The translations under genes were made by a program, and so were the position numbers. A stretch of DNA of 64,000 bases from assembly GCF_025717515.1 (NCBI RefSeq), contig NZ_JAJIRN010000011.1:1-64000 (forward strand), given 5' to 3'. This DNA is from Roseateles oligotrophus (GTDB lineage Bacteria > Pseudomonadota > Gammaproteobacteria > Burkholderiales > Burkholderiaceae_C). The notes beneath the pieces are model-generated. The model saw only the letters and a list, made by a program, of their open reading frames with translations. It did no database searches and was not told the origin of the DNA. How positions within the stretch are numbered: position 1 is the stretch's first letter; every line of letters begins with the position of its first letter. Positions 8,749-18,451 of the stretch are shown here, in pieces.

Positions 8749-11616
8749 TCAGCGGGCCAGCAACTGGTTTAATTGCGCGCGCAAGCGCATCACGGTGTTG
8801 CTGAAATCGAGCAGACGCTGACGCTCCTGTTCGACCACAGCGGCGGGGGCGCGCGCCACAAAGCTCTCGGTGCCGAGCTTGGCCTCGATCTTGACGACCT
8901 CGCCCTCCAGGCGCGCGATTTCCTTGTTCAGGCGCGCCGTTTCGGCCGCCACATCGATTTCCACATGCAGGGCCAGGCGTGCCTCGCCATGTACCAGCAC
9001 CGGCGAGCTGGCACTGGCCGCCGCAAAGGCCGCATCGTCGCCGATGATCTGCACCTCGCTCAACTTGGCCAGCGTCTTCAGGAAGGGCGCGGCCTCGGCC
9101 ACAAAGCCGGTGTCACCGCCGACCAGCAGCGGCACGCGCGCCGAGGCCGACAGGTTCATCTCGCTGCGCAGGCTGCGGCAGGTGCTGACGATGGCCTTCA
9201 GGTTGTCGACCCAGGCAATCGCTGCCGCATCAATGCGCTCAGGCTGGGCGATAGGGTAGGCGGCGGTGACCAGGTACTCGGTCGATTTGCGCCCGGCGAT
9301 CGGCGCCACGGTCTGCCACAGCTCTTCGGTGATGAAGGGGGCGATCGGGTGCAGCAGACGCAGAATCGTTTCCAGCACGCGGATCAGCGTGCGGCGCGTG
9401 GCGCGCTGCTGCGCCTCGTTGCCGTTCTGGATCTGCACCTTGGCGATTTCCAAATACCAGTCGCAATACTCGTCCCACACGAATGAGTAGATCGCGTTGG
9501 CCACAAAGTCCAGCCGGTATTCGGCAAAGCCCTGCGCAATCGTCATCTCGACCTTCTGCAACTCGCTGGTGATCCAGCGGTCCGCTTGGCTGAAGGACAG
9601 ATAGCCGTGGAGCTCGGCGCCCGGCGCGCATTGGTCCTTGGTATGTTCTTGCAGGCCGCAATCCTGGCCCTCGGTGTTCATCAGGACAAAACGGGTCGCG
9701 TTCCAGAGCTTGTTGCAGAAATTGCGATAGCCCTCGCAGCGCTTGGTGTCGAAGCTGATGTTCCGACCCAGTGATGCCAATGACGCAAAAGTGAAACGCA
9801 AGGCATCGGCGCCGAAAGCGGGGATGCCTTCCGGGAACTCCTTCTCGGTTGCCTTGCGGACCTTGGGCGCCGTCTCGGGGCGACGCAGGCCATGCGAGCG
9901 TTTTTCCAGCAGCGGGGCCAACTCGATGCCGTCGATCAGGTCTACCGGGTCCAGCACATTGCCTTCCGATTTGCTCATCTTCTGGCCTTGCGCGTCGCGC
10001 ACCAGACCGTGGATATAGACATGTTTGAACGGCACTTGGCCGTTCGGATGCGCGTCCGACTTGGTGAAATGCTTGGTCATCATGATCATCCGGGCGACCC
10101 AGAAGAAGATGATGTCGTAACCGGTGACCAAGACGGACGAGGGCAGGAACAAATCCTGCTCCAGCGTCTTCTCCGGCCAGCCCAGGGTCGAGAAGGGCAC
10201 CAAGGCGCTGGAATACCAGGTGTCCAGCACGTCCTCGTCGCGGGTCAGCTCACCCGTGTAGCCGGCGGCTGTCGCCTTGGCGCGCGCTTCGTCTTCATTG
10301 CGCGCCACAAAGAGCTCGCCGCCAACACCGTACCAGGCTGGGATCTGATGGCCCCACCAGAGCTGGCGCGAGATGCACCAGTCATTGATATTGCCCATCC
10401 AGTGGTTGTAGGTGTTGACCCATTGCTCGGGGAAGAACTTCACATCCCCCGAAGCGACCGCCTCAACCGCGCCCTGGGCAATGCTCTTGCCATCGGCGCC
10501 GGGCTTGTTCATCGCGACAAACCACTGATCGGTCAGCATCGGCTCGATCACCTGGCCGGTGCGCTCGCAACGCGGCACCATCAGCTTGTGCTTCTTGACC
10601 TCGACCAGGAAGCCGCCGGCCTCCAGATCGGCGACGACCTTTTTGCGCGCCACAAAACGGTCCAGCCCTTGGTAGGCCAGGGGCGCTTGCTCATTGATCT
10701 TGGCGTCCAGCGTCAGCACGCAAATCATCGGCAGGCCATGGCGCTGGCCGACCGCGTAGTCATTGGTGTCATGCGCGGGCGTGACCTTGACGACGCCGGT
10801 ACCAAAGGCGCGGTCCACATAATCATCGGCAATCACGGGGATCTGGCGATCACACAGCGGCAGCACCACTTGCTTGCCGATCAAGGCCGCATAACGCTCA
10901 TCCTCAGGGTGCACCATCACGGCCACATCGCCCAGCATGGTTTCCGGGCGGGTGGTGGCGACAACCAGATCGCCGCTGCCATCGGCGAGCGGGTAGCGGA
11001 TATGCCAGAGGAAGCCGTCTTCCTCTTCGCTGCTGACCTCCAGATCCGAAACGGCGGACTTCAGCACCGGGTCCCAGTTCACCAGGCGCTTGCCGCGGTA
11101 GATCAGGCCTTCCTCGAACAGGCGCACGAACGTTTCGCTGACGACCTTGGACAGACCCGCGTCCATGGTGAAGTACTCATGTTCCCAGGACACGCTGTCG
11201 CCCATGCGGCGCATCTGGCGCGTGATGGTGTCGCCGGATTCTTTTTTCCATTCCCAGACGCGGGCGACAAAGTTCTTGCGGCCCAGGTCGTGGCGGGTCT
11301 TCTGGCCCACGACGCCCTTGTCGGCCAATTGGCGCTCGACGACGATTTGGGTCGCGATGCCGGCGTGGTCGGTGCCCGGCACCCACAGCGTGTTGTGCCC
11401 CAGCATGCGGTGGTAGCGCGTCAACGAGTCCATGATGGTCTGGTTGAAGGCATGGCCCATATGCAGGGTACCGGTCACATTGGGCGGCGGCAACTGGATG
11501 CAAAACGATTCGCGGGCGCTGTCCAGGGTGGGCTTGTACAGGCCCTTGGCCTCCCACAAGGGACCCCAATGAGCTTCAAGGGCGGCGGGCTCAAACGATT
11601 TGGCGAGTTCGGTCAT
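8749..11616 (-). CDS. valS: Valyl-tRNA synthetase
   Basis: This 955-residue class I aminoacyl-tRNA synthetase charges tRNA-Val. Visible are the HIGH-type motif in [15 protein letters not shown], the CP1 editing domain ([14 protein letters not shown]), the WWGHQIPAW segment, the KMSKS motif in [14 protein letters not shown], and the C-terminal coiled coil ([22 protein letters not shown]) that is specific for ValS. A short charged insertion after the KMSKS loop is as in other betaproteobacteria. The start MTELAKSF was chosen; six more codons upstream are open. The gene is convergent with the dehydrogenase homologue, with only six bases between them. Confidence 0.97.
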   Translation of the reverse strand: MTELAKSFEPAALEAHWGPLWEAKGLYKPTLDSARESFCIQLPPPNVTGTLHMGHAFNQTIMDSLTRYHRMLGHNTLWVPGTDHAGIATQIVVERQLADKGVVGQKTRHDLGRKNFVARVWEWKKESGDTITRQMRRMGDSVSWEHEYFTMDAGLSKVVSETFVRLFEEGLIYRGKRLVNWDPVLKSAVSDLEVSSEEEDGFLWHIRYPLADGSGDLVVATTRPETMLGDVAVMVHPEDERYAALIGKQVVLPLCDRQIPVIADDYVDRAFGTGVVKVTPAHDTNDYAVGQRHGLPMICVLTLDAKINEQAPLAYQGLDRFVARKKVVADLEAGGFLVEVKKHKLMVPRCERTGQVIEPMLTDQWFVAMNKPGADGKSIAQGAVEAVASGDVKFFPEQWVNTYNHWMGNINDWCISRQLWWGHQIPAWYGVGGELFVARNEDEARAKATAAGYTGELTRDEDVLDTWYSSALVPFSTLGWPEKTLEQDLFLPSSVLVTGYDIIFFWVARMIMMTKHFTKSDAHPNGQVPFKHVYIHGLVRDAQGQKMSKSEGNVLDPVDLIDGIELAPLLEKRSHGLRRPETAPKVRKATEKEFPEGIPAFGADALRFTFASLASLGRNISFDTKRCEGYRNFCNKLWNATRFVLMNTEGQDCGLQEHTKDQCAPGAELHGYLSFSQADRWITSELQKVEMTIAQGFAEYRLDFVANAIYSFVWDEYCDWYLEIAKVQIQNGNEAQQRATRRTLIRVLETILRLLHPIAPFITEELWQTVAPIAGRKSTEYLVTAAYPIAQPERIDAAAIAWVDNLKAIVSTCRSLRSEMNLSASARVPLLVGGDTGFVAEAAPFLKTLAKLSEVQIIGDDAAFAAASASSPVLVHGEARLALHVEIDVAAETARLNKEIARLEGEVVKIEAKLGTESFVARAPAAVVEQERQRLLDFSNTVMRLRAQLNQLLAR

Positions 11617-11764
11617 GATGGCGGCATGCTGCACGGCGGCTGGGCCGGGCAGTGGAGTTCATAGGGAGAAGAGGAGCGAGGGCCTGGATTGTAGGTTGCC
11701 ACTCGCCTCAACTTGCCGAATTGCCTATGACCGAGTCATTGATGGTGAACTTGTGCTTGCTTCT

Positions 11765-11980
11765 CTACGATTCCGGCAGTAGCGCTGCGGCCAAATGGCC
11801 GGTCCAAGAGCTTCGACTTGTAAACCTGGCTTCGCAAGGCACGACCGAGTTGCGGCCCGCCGGATCTAGCGTGCATAGCCCGATCGCGAGGGCGTAGCGC
11901 TCTTTCTCGATGCGTATCAGGGCGTAGCCCATGGCCAGTAATGCGGCCGCCAAAGCGGCGATGGTGAATGTTTTCAGCAC
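11765..11980 (-). CDS. Small single-span membrane protein, hypothetical
   Basis: This is a 71-codon frame with a GTG start preceded by AGGTGG eight bases upstream, a good Shine-Dalgarno match. The N-terminus TFTIAALAAALLAMGYAL is a membrane span or signal anchor, followed by IRIEKERYALAIGLC and a short polar tail with a second cysteine (VPCEARF). No family was recognised with certainty, although the KERYALAIGLC segment looks protein-like. It stands alone between valS and guaC. It may be a real conserved small protein; the coding call is moderate. Confidence 0.45.
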   Translation of the reverse strand: MLKTFTIAALAAALLAMGYALIRIEKERYALAIGLCTLDPAGRNSVVPCEARFTSRSSWTGHLAAALLPES

Positions 11981-12253
11981 AATGAGTTCCACCTGTTAGA
12001 CCGGCACCCAAGGTGCGCTTGATATCAAGGGGGAAGTCTAGGCTTGGTAAATATCCTGACCGGGACACTGCGCTCCACGGAGTTACCAAGATTCGGCAAC
12101 ATTTCGCGCCGCTCGGGCAGTTGGTCAAGTGCGGCGCTCGATCGAACGCCGCAGGGAGCCTTATCCATTGGAATGGCTGTACGCCCGCCCATCACATGAA
12201 CAAATGTCCCCCTGCGTTCTGGCTGCGCCGAAACGCCGGCTGCCATTGCCCTG
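11981..12253. other. Intergenic region between a small membrane gene and guaC
   Basis: No convincing gene is present. A G/C-rich inverted repeat (GCGGCG and CGCCGC arms, 12131-12152) could form a hairpin but is not followed by a T-run on either strand. Confidence 0.5.
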
Positions 12254-13231
12254 TTACATGAATAGGTGCTCGCCGGCGTTTTCACCCCCCAGCACCACGT
12301 AGTTCACTTTACGCAGATCTGCCAAGGTCTTGCCACCCGAGTACGACACCGAGCTTTGCAGGTCTTCTTGCATCTCGCGCAGGGTATCGGCTAACTTGCC
12401 TTTCACTGGCTCCAAGATGCGCTTGCCCTCGACATGCTTGTACTCGCCCTTGTTGAAGTCGCTGGCCGAACCGTAATATTCTTTGAACAGCTTACCGTCC
12501 ACTTCAACGGTGTTGCCAGGCGATTCTTCATGGCCGGCGAAGAGCGAGCCAATCATCACCATGGCCGCGCCAAAGCGCATGCTTTTGGCGATGTCGCCGT
12601 GGTGGCGGATGCCGCCGTCGGCGACGATGGGCTTGGTGGCCACGCGCGCGCACCATTTCAAAGCCGAGAGCTGCCAGCCGCCGGTGCCAAAACCTGTCTT
12701 TAAGCGTGTGATGCAGACCTTGCCCGGGCCGATGCCGACCTTGGTCGCGTCGGCGCCCCAGTTTTCCAGGTCGATCACACCCTCGGGCGTGCCGACATTG
12801 CCGGCGATCACAAAGCTGTCGGGCAACTTGTGCTTGATGTGGGCGATCATGCGTTGCACGCTGTCGGCATGGCCATGCGCAATGTCGATGGTGATGTAGT
12901 CGGCGCCAATGCCTTCTGCCGCCAAGCGGTCGATCACCGCATAGTCGGCCGCTTGCACGCCCGAGCTGACCGAAACGAACAGGCCCTTGTCGCGCATTGA
13001 TTTCGCGTAGGCGACCGTATCGAGGTCAAAGCGGTGCATCACATAGAAATAGCCGTTACGGGCCAAATGCTCGGTGATGTTTTCGTCGACCACCGTTTTC
13101 ATATTGGCCGGCACGGCGGGCAGCTTGAAGCGGCGTGGCCCGAACTGGACCGAGGTGTCGCATTCACTGCGGCTCTCTACACGGCATTTGCGTGGCAGCA
13201 GCAGGATGTTGTCGTAGTCAAAAATTTCCAT
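12254..13231 (-). CDS. guaC: GMP reductase
   Basis: This 325-residue IMPDH/GMPR-family TIM barrel converts GMP to IMP with NADPH and thus salvages guanine nucleotides to the adenine pool. The catalytic cysteine is in [15 protein letters not shown] (C173). The flap [14 protein letters not shown] and the phosphate-binding [15 protein letters not shown] are present. There is no CBS domain pair, which separates it from IMP dehydrogenase. The start ATG at 13231 gives the usual N-terminus [15 protein letters not shown]. It is monocistronic as far as can be seen; the upstream PfpI/reductase unit ends at its own terminator. Confidence 0.94.
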   Translation of the reverse strand: MEIFDYDNILLLPRKCRVESRSECDTSVQFGPRRFKLPAVPANMKTVVDENITEHLARNGYFYVMHRFDLDTVAYAKSMRDKGLFVSVSSGVQAADYAVIDRLAAEGIGADYITIDIAHGHADSVQRMIAHIKHKLPDSFVIAGNVGTPEGVIDLENWGADATKVGIGPGKVCITRLKTGFGTGGWQLSALKWCARVATKPIVADGGIRHHGDIAKSMRFGAAMVMIGSLFAGHEESPGNTVEVDGKLFKEYYGSASDFNKGEYKHVEGKRILEPVKGKLADTLREMQEDLQSSVSYSGGKTLADLRKVNYVVLGGENAGEHLFM

Positions 13232-13356
13232 GATGGATCATTGGTTCGCAAGTTTCGGTGTGCGTTCATGCAGTGCACACCTGGGGCTGCGAGCGCTTGA
13301 CTTGGACGTCCGGCCATCCGACCGCGAGGCCATCAGCAAAGGATGGTGCGATCAAC

Positions 13357-13388
13357 GAAAAACCGGGCGCCAATATTTGGGCCCGGTG
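13357..13388 (-). terminator. Rho-independent terminator of the NemR-like/reductase/PfpI unit
   Basis: Read on the minus strand, an ACCGGGC/GCCCGGT outer stem and a CCAA/TTGG inner stem with one bulged base are followed by TTTTT. It lies 30 bases after the PfpI stop and before guaC, which separates guaC from the upstream transcript. Confidence 0.75.
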
Positions 13389-13419
13389 GGTGATTCTACG
13401 CGACTTGAGTCGCGGTGAA

Positions 13420-14097
13420 TCAGTCCAGCAGTTTCAGCAGTTCATGCGCAACAAGGTCGGAGGAGGCCGGGTTCTGCCCGGTCACGAGCTTGCCGTCGAC
13501 CACCGCATAGGGTTGCCAGTCGGCCGCCTTGCTGTAGTCGCCGCCCTTGGACTTGAGCATGTCTTCGACCAGGAAGGGCACGATCTCGGTTAACTGCACC
13601 GCCGCTTCTTCACTATTGGTGAAGCCGGTCACGCGCCGGCCCTGGACCAGCGGCGTGCCGTCGGCGTTTTGGGGGTGGCGCAGCACGGCCGGTGCGTGGC
13701 AGACGGCCGCCACCGGTTTCCCCGCGCGGGCAAAGGCTTCGATCAAGGCGATCGAGTGCTTGTCCTCGGCCAAGTCCCACAGCGGACCGTGGCCGCCCGG
13801 GTAGAACACGGCGTCAAAGTCAGCGACGCGGATGCCGGATAGCTTGGCCGTTGAGGCCAGCAAGGTCTGGGCGGCGCTGTCGGCGCGAAAGCGCGCCGTG
13901 GCTTCGGTCTGAGCGCTTGGGTCATCGCTCTTAGGGTCCAGCGGCGGCTGGCCGCCCATTGGTGAGGCCAGCGTGATCTTGGCGCCGGCGTCCTTGAAGA
14001 CAAAGTAGGGCGCGGCAAATTCTTCCAGCCAGAAGCCGGTCTTGAGGCCGGTGTTGCCGAGTTGATCGTGCGAGGTCAGAACCATCAGAATATTCAT
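13420..14097 (-). CDS. DJ-1/PfpI (type 1 glutamine amidotransferase domain) protein
   Basis: This 225-residue protein of the DJ-1/ThiJ/PfpI superfamily resembles the Hsp31/HchA-like glyoxalase III and chaperone branch. The nucleophile cysteine lies in AVCHAPAVL (C133), preceded by FYPGGHGPLWDL. A conserved Glu is in GFWLEEFAAPY. Members act as cofactor-free glyoxalases or deglycases toward methylglyoxal. The start has AAGGA five bases before the ATG. It follows a CurA-like reductase with a 45-base gap and probably shares its NemR-type control, so a reactive-carbonyl defence role is likely (inference). Confidence 0.86.
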   Translation of the reverse strand: MNILMVLTSHDQLGNTGLKTGFWLEEFAAPYFVFKDAGAKITLASPMGGQPPLDPKSDDPSAQTEATARFRADSAAQTLLASTAKLSGIRVADFDAVFYPGGHGPLWDLAEDKHSIALIEAFARAGKPVAAVCHAPAVLRHPQNADGTPLVQGRRVTGFTNSEEAAVQLTEIVPFLVEDMLKSKGGDYSKAADWQPYAVVDGKLVTGQNPASSDLVAHELLKLLD

Positions 14098-14142
14098 TTT
14101 GTTTCCTTGGGTGTGAATGGGGGAAGTGAATTTGGTCTTGGT

Positions 14143-15174
14143 TTATGCGGCCATCTGAACGACCAGCTTGCCGAAGTTGCGGCCTTCGAGCAGGCCGATG
14201 AAGGCCTGAGGGGCGTTCTCGAGACCGACGACGACATCCTCCAATACCTTGATACGACCATCGGCCAACCATTGACTCATCTGCTTGAGGAACTCGCCGT
14301 AGCGATCGTCGTAATGGTCGAAGATGATGAATCCCTGCATGCGGATGCGTTTGGTCAACAAAGCGCGCATCAGCAACGGGCTTTGGTCCGGCCCACTCGG
14401 GAGTTCCTGTGCGTTGTACTGGGCAATCAGGCCGCAGACGGGGACGCGTGCACCCACATTCAGCAGCGGCAGCACCGCCTGAAATACCGCGCCACCGACG
14501 TTTTCAAAATACACATCAATGCCTTGCGGGCAGGCATCAGCCAACTTGGCGGCCAAGCCTGCCTCGCGGTGATCGATGCAGGCGTCGAAGCCCAGTTCCT
14601 CCACCGCATAACGGCATTTTTCAGCGCCACCGGCAATGCCCACGACGCGGCAGCCCTTGATCTTGGCGATTTGCCCGACCAAGGCGCCGACCGCCCCGGT
14701 GGCCGCAGCCACAACCACGGTCTCGCCTGCCTTGGCCTGGCCAATTTCCAAGAGGCCGGTGTAGGCAGTGAAGCCCGGCATGCCGAGCACGCCCAAGGCC
14801 CAGGACGGCCTGGGCATTTGCGGATCAAGCTGGCTCAGTCCGCTGCCGTCGGAGATGGCGTGGTCTTGCCAGCCTGTATTGCCCAGCACCAACTCACCCA
14901 ACTTGAACTCGGGATGCGTGGAGGCTAGCACTCGAGAGACCGTGGCGCCGACCATCAATTCACCAAGGCCGACCGATTGCGCGTAGGACTTGGCCTCGCT
15001 GATGCGGCCGCGCATATAGGGGTCGAGGGAGAGATAGAGCGTGCGCAGCAAGACCTGACCCTCACCAAGACCCGGCAACGCTGCGCTTTGCAGGCTGAAG
15101 GTTTCGGTAGTCGGTGCGCCCTGAGGACGTTTGGCCAAGACGATTCGGCGATGGGTGTTGATGGCTGTGCTCAT
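14143..15174 (-). CDS. NADP-dependent oxidoreductase (CurA / prostaglandin reductase-like MDR)
   Basis: This 343-residue medium-chain dehydrogenase/reductase without catalytic zinc has the N-terminal RRIVLAKRPQGAP and LYLSLDPYMRGRI typical of the CurA/LTB4 12-hydroxydehydrogenase group. The nucleotide site is VAAATGAVGALVGQIAK with GIAGGAEKC. Such enzymes reduce alpha,beta-unsaturated ketones and aldehydes with NADPH. A NemR-type operator (15196-15210) sits 22 bases before the start codon, and the NemR-like gene is next upstream. It probably forms an electrophile-detoxifying unit with the following PfpI gene. Confidence 0.9.
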   Translation of the reverse strand: MSTAINTHRRIVLAKRPQGAPTTETFSLQSAALPGLGEGQVLLRTLYLSLDPYMRGRISEAKSYAQSVGLGELMVGATVSRVLASTHPEFKLGELVLGNTGWQDHAISDGSGLSQLDPQMPRPSWALGVLGMPGFTAYTGLLEIGQAKAGETVVVAAATGAVGALVGQIAKIKGCRVVGIAGGAEKCRYAVEELGFDACIDHREAGLAAKLADACPQGIDVYFENVGGAVFQAVLPLLNVGARVPVCGLIAQYNAQELPSGPDQSPLLMRALLTKRIRMQGFIIFDHYDDRYGEFLKQMSQWLADGRIKVLEDVVVGLENAPQAFIGLLEGRNFGKLVVQMAA

Positions 15175-15195
15175 TGCGTGGCTTTCGTTGTTTAT

Positions 15196-15210
15196 TAGAC
15201 CGGTCGACTA
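15196..15210 (-). promoter_or_regulatory. Candidate NemR-type operator upstream of the reductase
   Basis: TAGACCGGTCGACTA contains the palindrome GACCGGTC within TAG/CTA flanks. It matches 14 of 15 positions of a second site at 15890-15904 and has the same distance (about 22 bases) to the following start codon. The repressor is probably the NemR-like protein between the two sites. Confidence 0.7.
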
Positions 15211-15271
15211 ATTTGTCGGGAAACTTTTGAATTGGCAATATCCTGGCCGAGTCGACTTGGCTGACCCTGCC

Positions 15272-15868
15272 TTAGCCGTGGGCCGGAGCCAGCATTTTTT
15301 GAGTGACCAACAAGGCCGCTTGCAGCGCTGAATCATCACGGTGAAGTTTGCTCAAAAGACTGGCCCCCAACCACATTTGGTAGAGCATTCTTGCGCTTTG
15401 CTGGGCCTCAATTTGGCCCGACACCGAGCCATCTTCTTGCCCCGACAAAATGCAGTCGCGCAACCGCCGGATCACATCGTCGGTACCTTGGCGCAGGCAG
15501 TCGCGCATGCTGTCGGACAGATCCGCAACCTCGGCACCCAGTTTGACGACCAAGCATTTGGCATCAACACTATTGCCTGCCTGGCTCTTGGCCCATTGCG
15601 ACCAATAGTGCATCAAACGGTCGAACGCCGAGCGTTCCGAGGGGCCGAACAAGTCGTCCAGCCGCAGGCCGTAGTCCAAGAAGTAGCGTTCCAGCAAGGC
15701 TCGGCCAAAGTCTTCCTTGGAGGCGAAGTAGTGATAAAAAGAACCTTTGGGTATGGCCGCCGCTTGCAGGATTTCTGCCAAACCGACCGCCGAGAACCCC
15801 TTGCTCTCAATCAATGGGCGCCCACTGTCCAAGATATGGGCTTTGTTGTCGTCGTAGGCGGCTCGCAT
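15272..15868 (-). CDS. TetR-family repressor, NemR-like electrophile/hypochlorous acid sensor
   Basis: This 198-residue TetR/AcrR regulator has an N-terminal helix-turn-helix in AAIPKGSFYHYFASKEDFG. The whole protein aligns by eye with E. coli NemR: the sensor segment DAKCLVVKLGAEVADLSD places C105 opposite NemR C106, and GASLLSKLHRDD places K174 opposite NemR K175, the residues of the known Cys-Lys redox switch. NemR C116 is alanine here. It is expected to release DNA on exposure to reactive chlorine or quinones/aldehydes. A 15-base operator lies 22 bases upstream of its start (autoregulation) and another before the downstream reductase. Start MRAAYDD was chosen over two weaker upstream codons. 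Confidence 0.82.
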   Translation of the reverse strand: MRAAYDDNKAHILDSGRPLIESKGFSAVGLAEILQAAAIPKGSFYHYFASKEDFGRALLERYFLDYGLRLDDLFGPSERSAFDRLMHYWSQWAKSQAGNSVDAKCLVVKLGAEVADLSDSMRDCLRQGTDDVIRRLRDCILSGQEDGSVSGQIEAQQSARMLYQMWLGASLLSKLHRDDSALQAALLVTQKMLAPAHG

Positions 15869-15889
15869 AAATATCATTCTAATCGCAAT

Positions 15890-15904
15890 TAGACCGGTCG
15901 TCTA
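15890..15904 (-). promoter_or_regulatory. Candidate NemR-type operator upstream of its own gene
   Basis: TAGACCGGTCGTCTA has perfect TAGAC/GTCTA arms around CGGTC and lies 22 bases before the repressor start codon. It differs from the site at 15196-15210 at one base. Confidence 0.72.
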
Positions 15905-16049
15905 GTTTTGCTTCGCCGCGAAATCGAATAAGCGGCCGTCAAAAGAGCAAGCCCCTCTTTTTGGGGCCCCATTTTCTTTGGCCTCCCCCCAGGGTGGTGA
16001 GTGCGACATTGGGTCCTAGGCGCAGATTAAACCTGCGTTGGAGCTGATC

Positions 16050-16298
16050 ATGTATTTTGACGAAGTGGATGCAGGGGACTATCGGATTTATGCCGGCGCC
16101 ATGGATCGGACCCATAGCTACGGCTATGTGGCGGCCGTGGTGGTGATTCGCATGCGGGAGGGCCAGCCTCGCCAAGAGGCCTACCGCGAAGAAAGTCTGG
16201 CCGGCGGTTTTTGCTGGTCGTCGCCCGCCGAGGCTCTGCGCTTCGCGATCAACGCCGGCCGAGATGTGGTGATGTGTCGGGTTGGCGCCATGGTTTGA
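16050..16298 (+). CDS. Hypothetical small protein (82 residues)
   Basis: The ATG has GGAG six bases upstream. The protein begins MYFDEVDAGDYRIYAGAMDR and continues with an alternating pattern (YGYVAAVVVIRMREGQ) that suggests a small alpha/beta domain. It has no signal peptide or membrane span. The C-terminal SSPAEALRFAINAGRDVV looks like an amphipathic helix. No family was recognised. It stands alone between the NemR-like unit and the LytS kinase; coding is supported by ribosome binding site and composition only. Confidence 0.6.
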   Translation: MYFDEVDAGDYRIYAGAMDRTHSYGYVAAVVVIRMREGQPRQEAYREESLAGGFCWSSPAEALRFAINAGRDVVMCRVGAMV

Positions 16299-16472
16299 GC
16301 GCGATGGGCGGCAAAGCTCAGCAAATTCCGCTCAACCGGGGTTCGGCATTTGTGGCTTAAACGCCGCTCAATCAGTCGCTGAGCTGCGGCCTGAGGTCGG
16401 TATACCGCCACTCATCGCTTTGAGAAGCCCAAAGGTCTTGGTTAGCTCGGCGTGGCCCGTTACGCTGCGCAT

Positions 16473-17576
16473 ATGCTGAACGCCATACCTCAAAAGCCTC
16501 CGCTTACTTCCATGCCCAGCCATGCTCAAGCATGGGCAGAATTCATTGCCTATTTGACCCCGAAGAGGTTGGCTCTTTCGCTTGGGCTTTCGGCCTTGGC
16601 TGCGCTATTGCTCAGTCCAATATTTGTGACTCCTTTGCCGGAGTTGTTGGGTCGAACCTTGGTCATCGGCTTGCTGGCCTTGTTGGCGTTTTCAGCCGCA
16701 GGCCAATGGCCGCGGCGTCTGCCTGAATGGTTGGCCCGCTGGTTGTTGCAGGTCGTGGTGGTGGGCCTGACCGTGCCGCTTGCGACCGTGCTGGTTTATC
16801 TGGTGTTAGTGGGTGGCGACATCGCTTCGCTGCTCCAGAACGAACACCGCATCTCCGGCTTCATCTGGATTGCCGGGTCGGGCCTGGTCGTGGGCCCCTT
16901 GTTGGCGATGGGCGCCCTGTACCGGCACCGTGATGCCGAGGCGCGCAGTCAGGCGCTTGGCTTTGAGTTGGAGCGCAGCGAGTTGGAGCGGCAGGCCCTG
17001 GACGCCCGCTTGCGTTTGCTGCAGGCGCAAATCGAGCCACATTTCCTGTTCAATACCTTGGCCAATATCCGGGCTCTGGTCGAAACCGGTTCACCTCAAG
17101 CAGCCCCGGTCTTGCGCAGTTTGATCGCTTATCTTCGAGCGGCAATGCCGCGGCTGCAGAACGAGGCCGCCACCTTGGGGGATGAGTTGATCTTGGTGCG
17201 CTCGTACCTGGAATTGATGCACCTGCGCATGCCCGATCGGCTCTGCTTTCGGATCGAGGTGCCCGATAATTTGCGCTCGCTGCGCTTCCCGCCCATGGCC
17301 TTGTTGACCCTGGTTGAAAACGCGATTCGTCATGGCATTGATCCAGGTGAGGAGGGCGGTGTGATCGAGGTGATGGCCGAGGCCTCGGTCGCAGGTTCGC
17401 CGGTGCGTGTTTGGGTCAGTGACACCGGAGTAGGGCTGACGCAAAGCACGGGCATTGGCACCGGACTGCGCAATTTGCGAGAGCGCCTGAAGATGTTTTA
17501 CGGCAGCAGTGCACGCCTGGATATGACCGAAAATTCTCCTCATGGCCTGCGGGCCGAACTGCAGTTCTTTCCATGA
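16473..17576 (+). CDS. LytS/AlgZ-type sensor histidine kinase
   Basis: This is a membrane sensor kinase of the His_kinase (PF06580) family. About four membrane helices occupy residues 33-150. A coiled coil (SQALGFELERSELERQAL) follows, then the phosphoacceptor motif LQAQIEPHFLFNTLANIR (H190). The ATPase domain shows LVENAIRHGID and DTGVGLTQSTGIGTGLRNLRERL. The start is uncertain: GTG 16452, ATG 16473 and ATG 16512 are all open and none has a clear Shine-Dalgarno sequence. Its stop overlaps the start of the LytTR regulator by four bases (ATGA), so the two are translationally coupled. No large sensory domain is visible; the signal is unknown. Confidence 0.88.
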   Translation: MLNAIPQKPPLTSMPSHAQAWAEFIAYLTPKRLALSLGLSALAALLLSPIFVTPLPELLGRTLVIGLLALLAFSAAGQWPRRLPEWLARWLLQVVVVGLTVPLATVLVYLVLVGGDIASLLQNEHRISGFIWIAGSGLVVGPLLAMGALYRHRDAEARSQALGFELERSELERQALDARLRLLQAQIEPHFLFNTLANIRALVETGSPQAAPVLRSLIAYLRAAMPRLQNEAATLGDELILVRSYLELMHLRMPDRLCFRIEVPDNLRSLRFPPMALLTLVENAIRHGIDPGEEGGVIEVMAEASVAGSPVRVWVSDTGVGLTQSTGIGTGLRNLRERLKMFYGSSARLDMTENSPHGLRAELQFFP

Positions 17577-18436
17577 GCACACAAATCGATCGACCGACCG
17601 CGCTGATCGCGGATGACGAACCCTTGTTGCGGGATAGTCTGGCGCGCAGTCTGGCCATCGCCTGGCCGGAATTGCAGATCGTGGCGCAGGCTCGCAATGG
17701 CCGCGAGGCACTGGAACTGTTCGAGCAATTTCAGCCTGAGATCGTGTTTCTGGATGTGCATATGCCAGGGCTGAACGGCATTGAGGCGGCGCGCCAGTTG
17801 GCCCGTCGAACGCAGATTGTGTTTGTGACCGCCTACGAGGAATATGCGGTCCAGGCCTTTGACCAAGGTGCCTTGGACTATTTGGTCAAGCCGGTTGAAG
17901 AAGCCAGGTTGGATGACACCGTGGCCCGCCTGAAGGCGAGGCGGGCCGATGCCCATGCGGGCGCGTTGTCATCATCGCCATCGCCGCCGTCTCCGTCTAC
18001 GCAGGTCTTGGAGGCGGTAATCGCTCAGCTACTTGAGCGTCTGGGGCAGCATGTGTCGCAAGCGGTTGTTCAGCCGCCGGCTCCTGCCGCCGAAGCCGGG
18101 CCTGCACCCAAGTATTTGCAATGGATCCGCGCCTCGGTCGGGGCAACGTTGAAGCTGATTCCGGTGGACGACATCGTCTATTTGCGCTCGGACGAAAAAT
18201 ACACCTTGGTCGCCTGGAGCGAGGGTGAGGCGCTGATACGTACGCCCATACGCGAGTTGATGGATCAACTCGATCCGAACAGTTTTGTGCAGGTGCATCG
18301 CTCCGTCGTGGTCAACCTGCATGCAATCAGCCATATCACGCGAGGGCCGAACGAAACAGCCGACGTGCACCTGAAAGGCCGCACCGAAGTGCTGCCCGTC
18401 AGCCGCAGCTATCTACATTTGTTCCGGCAGATGTGA
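17573..18436 (+). CDS. LytTR-family response regulator (AlgR-like)
   Basis: This 287-residue regulator has a receiver domain with acidic pocket ADDE, phosphoacceptor D61 in VFLDVHMPGLNG, the switch TAYEEYAV and lysine in DYLVKPVE. A low-complexity Ser/Pro linker (about 130-180) leads to a C-terminal LytTR DNA-binding domain (ASVGATLKLIPVDDIVYLRS, FVQVHRSVVVNLHAI). It is the partner of the overlapping kinase gene. AlgR-type proteins bind paired 9-base repeats; I did not identify clear target sites here. Confidence 0.93.
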   Translation: MSTQIDRPTALIADDEPLLRDSLARSLAIAWPELQIVAQARNGREALELFEQFQPEIVFLDVHMPGLNGIEAARQLARRTQIVFVTAYEEYAVQAFDQGALDYLVKPVEEARLDDTVARLKARRADAHAGALSSSPSPPSPSTQVLEAVIAQLLERLGQHVSQAVVQPPAPAAEAGPAPKYLQWIRASVGATLKLIPVDDIVYLRSDEKYTLVAWSEGEALIRTPIRELMDQLDPNSFVQVHRSVVVNLHAISHITRGPNETADVHLKGRTEVLPVSRSYLHLFRQM

Positions 18437-18451
18437 TCGGAGTGGCCGGTT

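Noticed and set aside
9892..11664. 590-codon plus-strand frame opposite valS
   Set aside because: It is entirely antisense to a fully conserved valS; long mirror frames are expected at this GC content.
12131..12152. G/C-rich hairpin considered as a guaC terminator
   Set aside because: No T-run follows on the relevant strand and it lies more than 100 bases from the stop.
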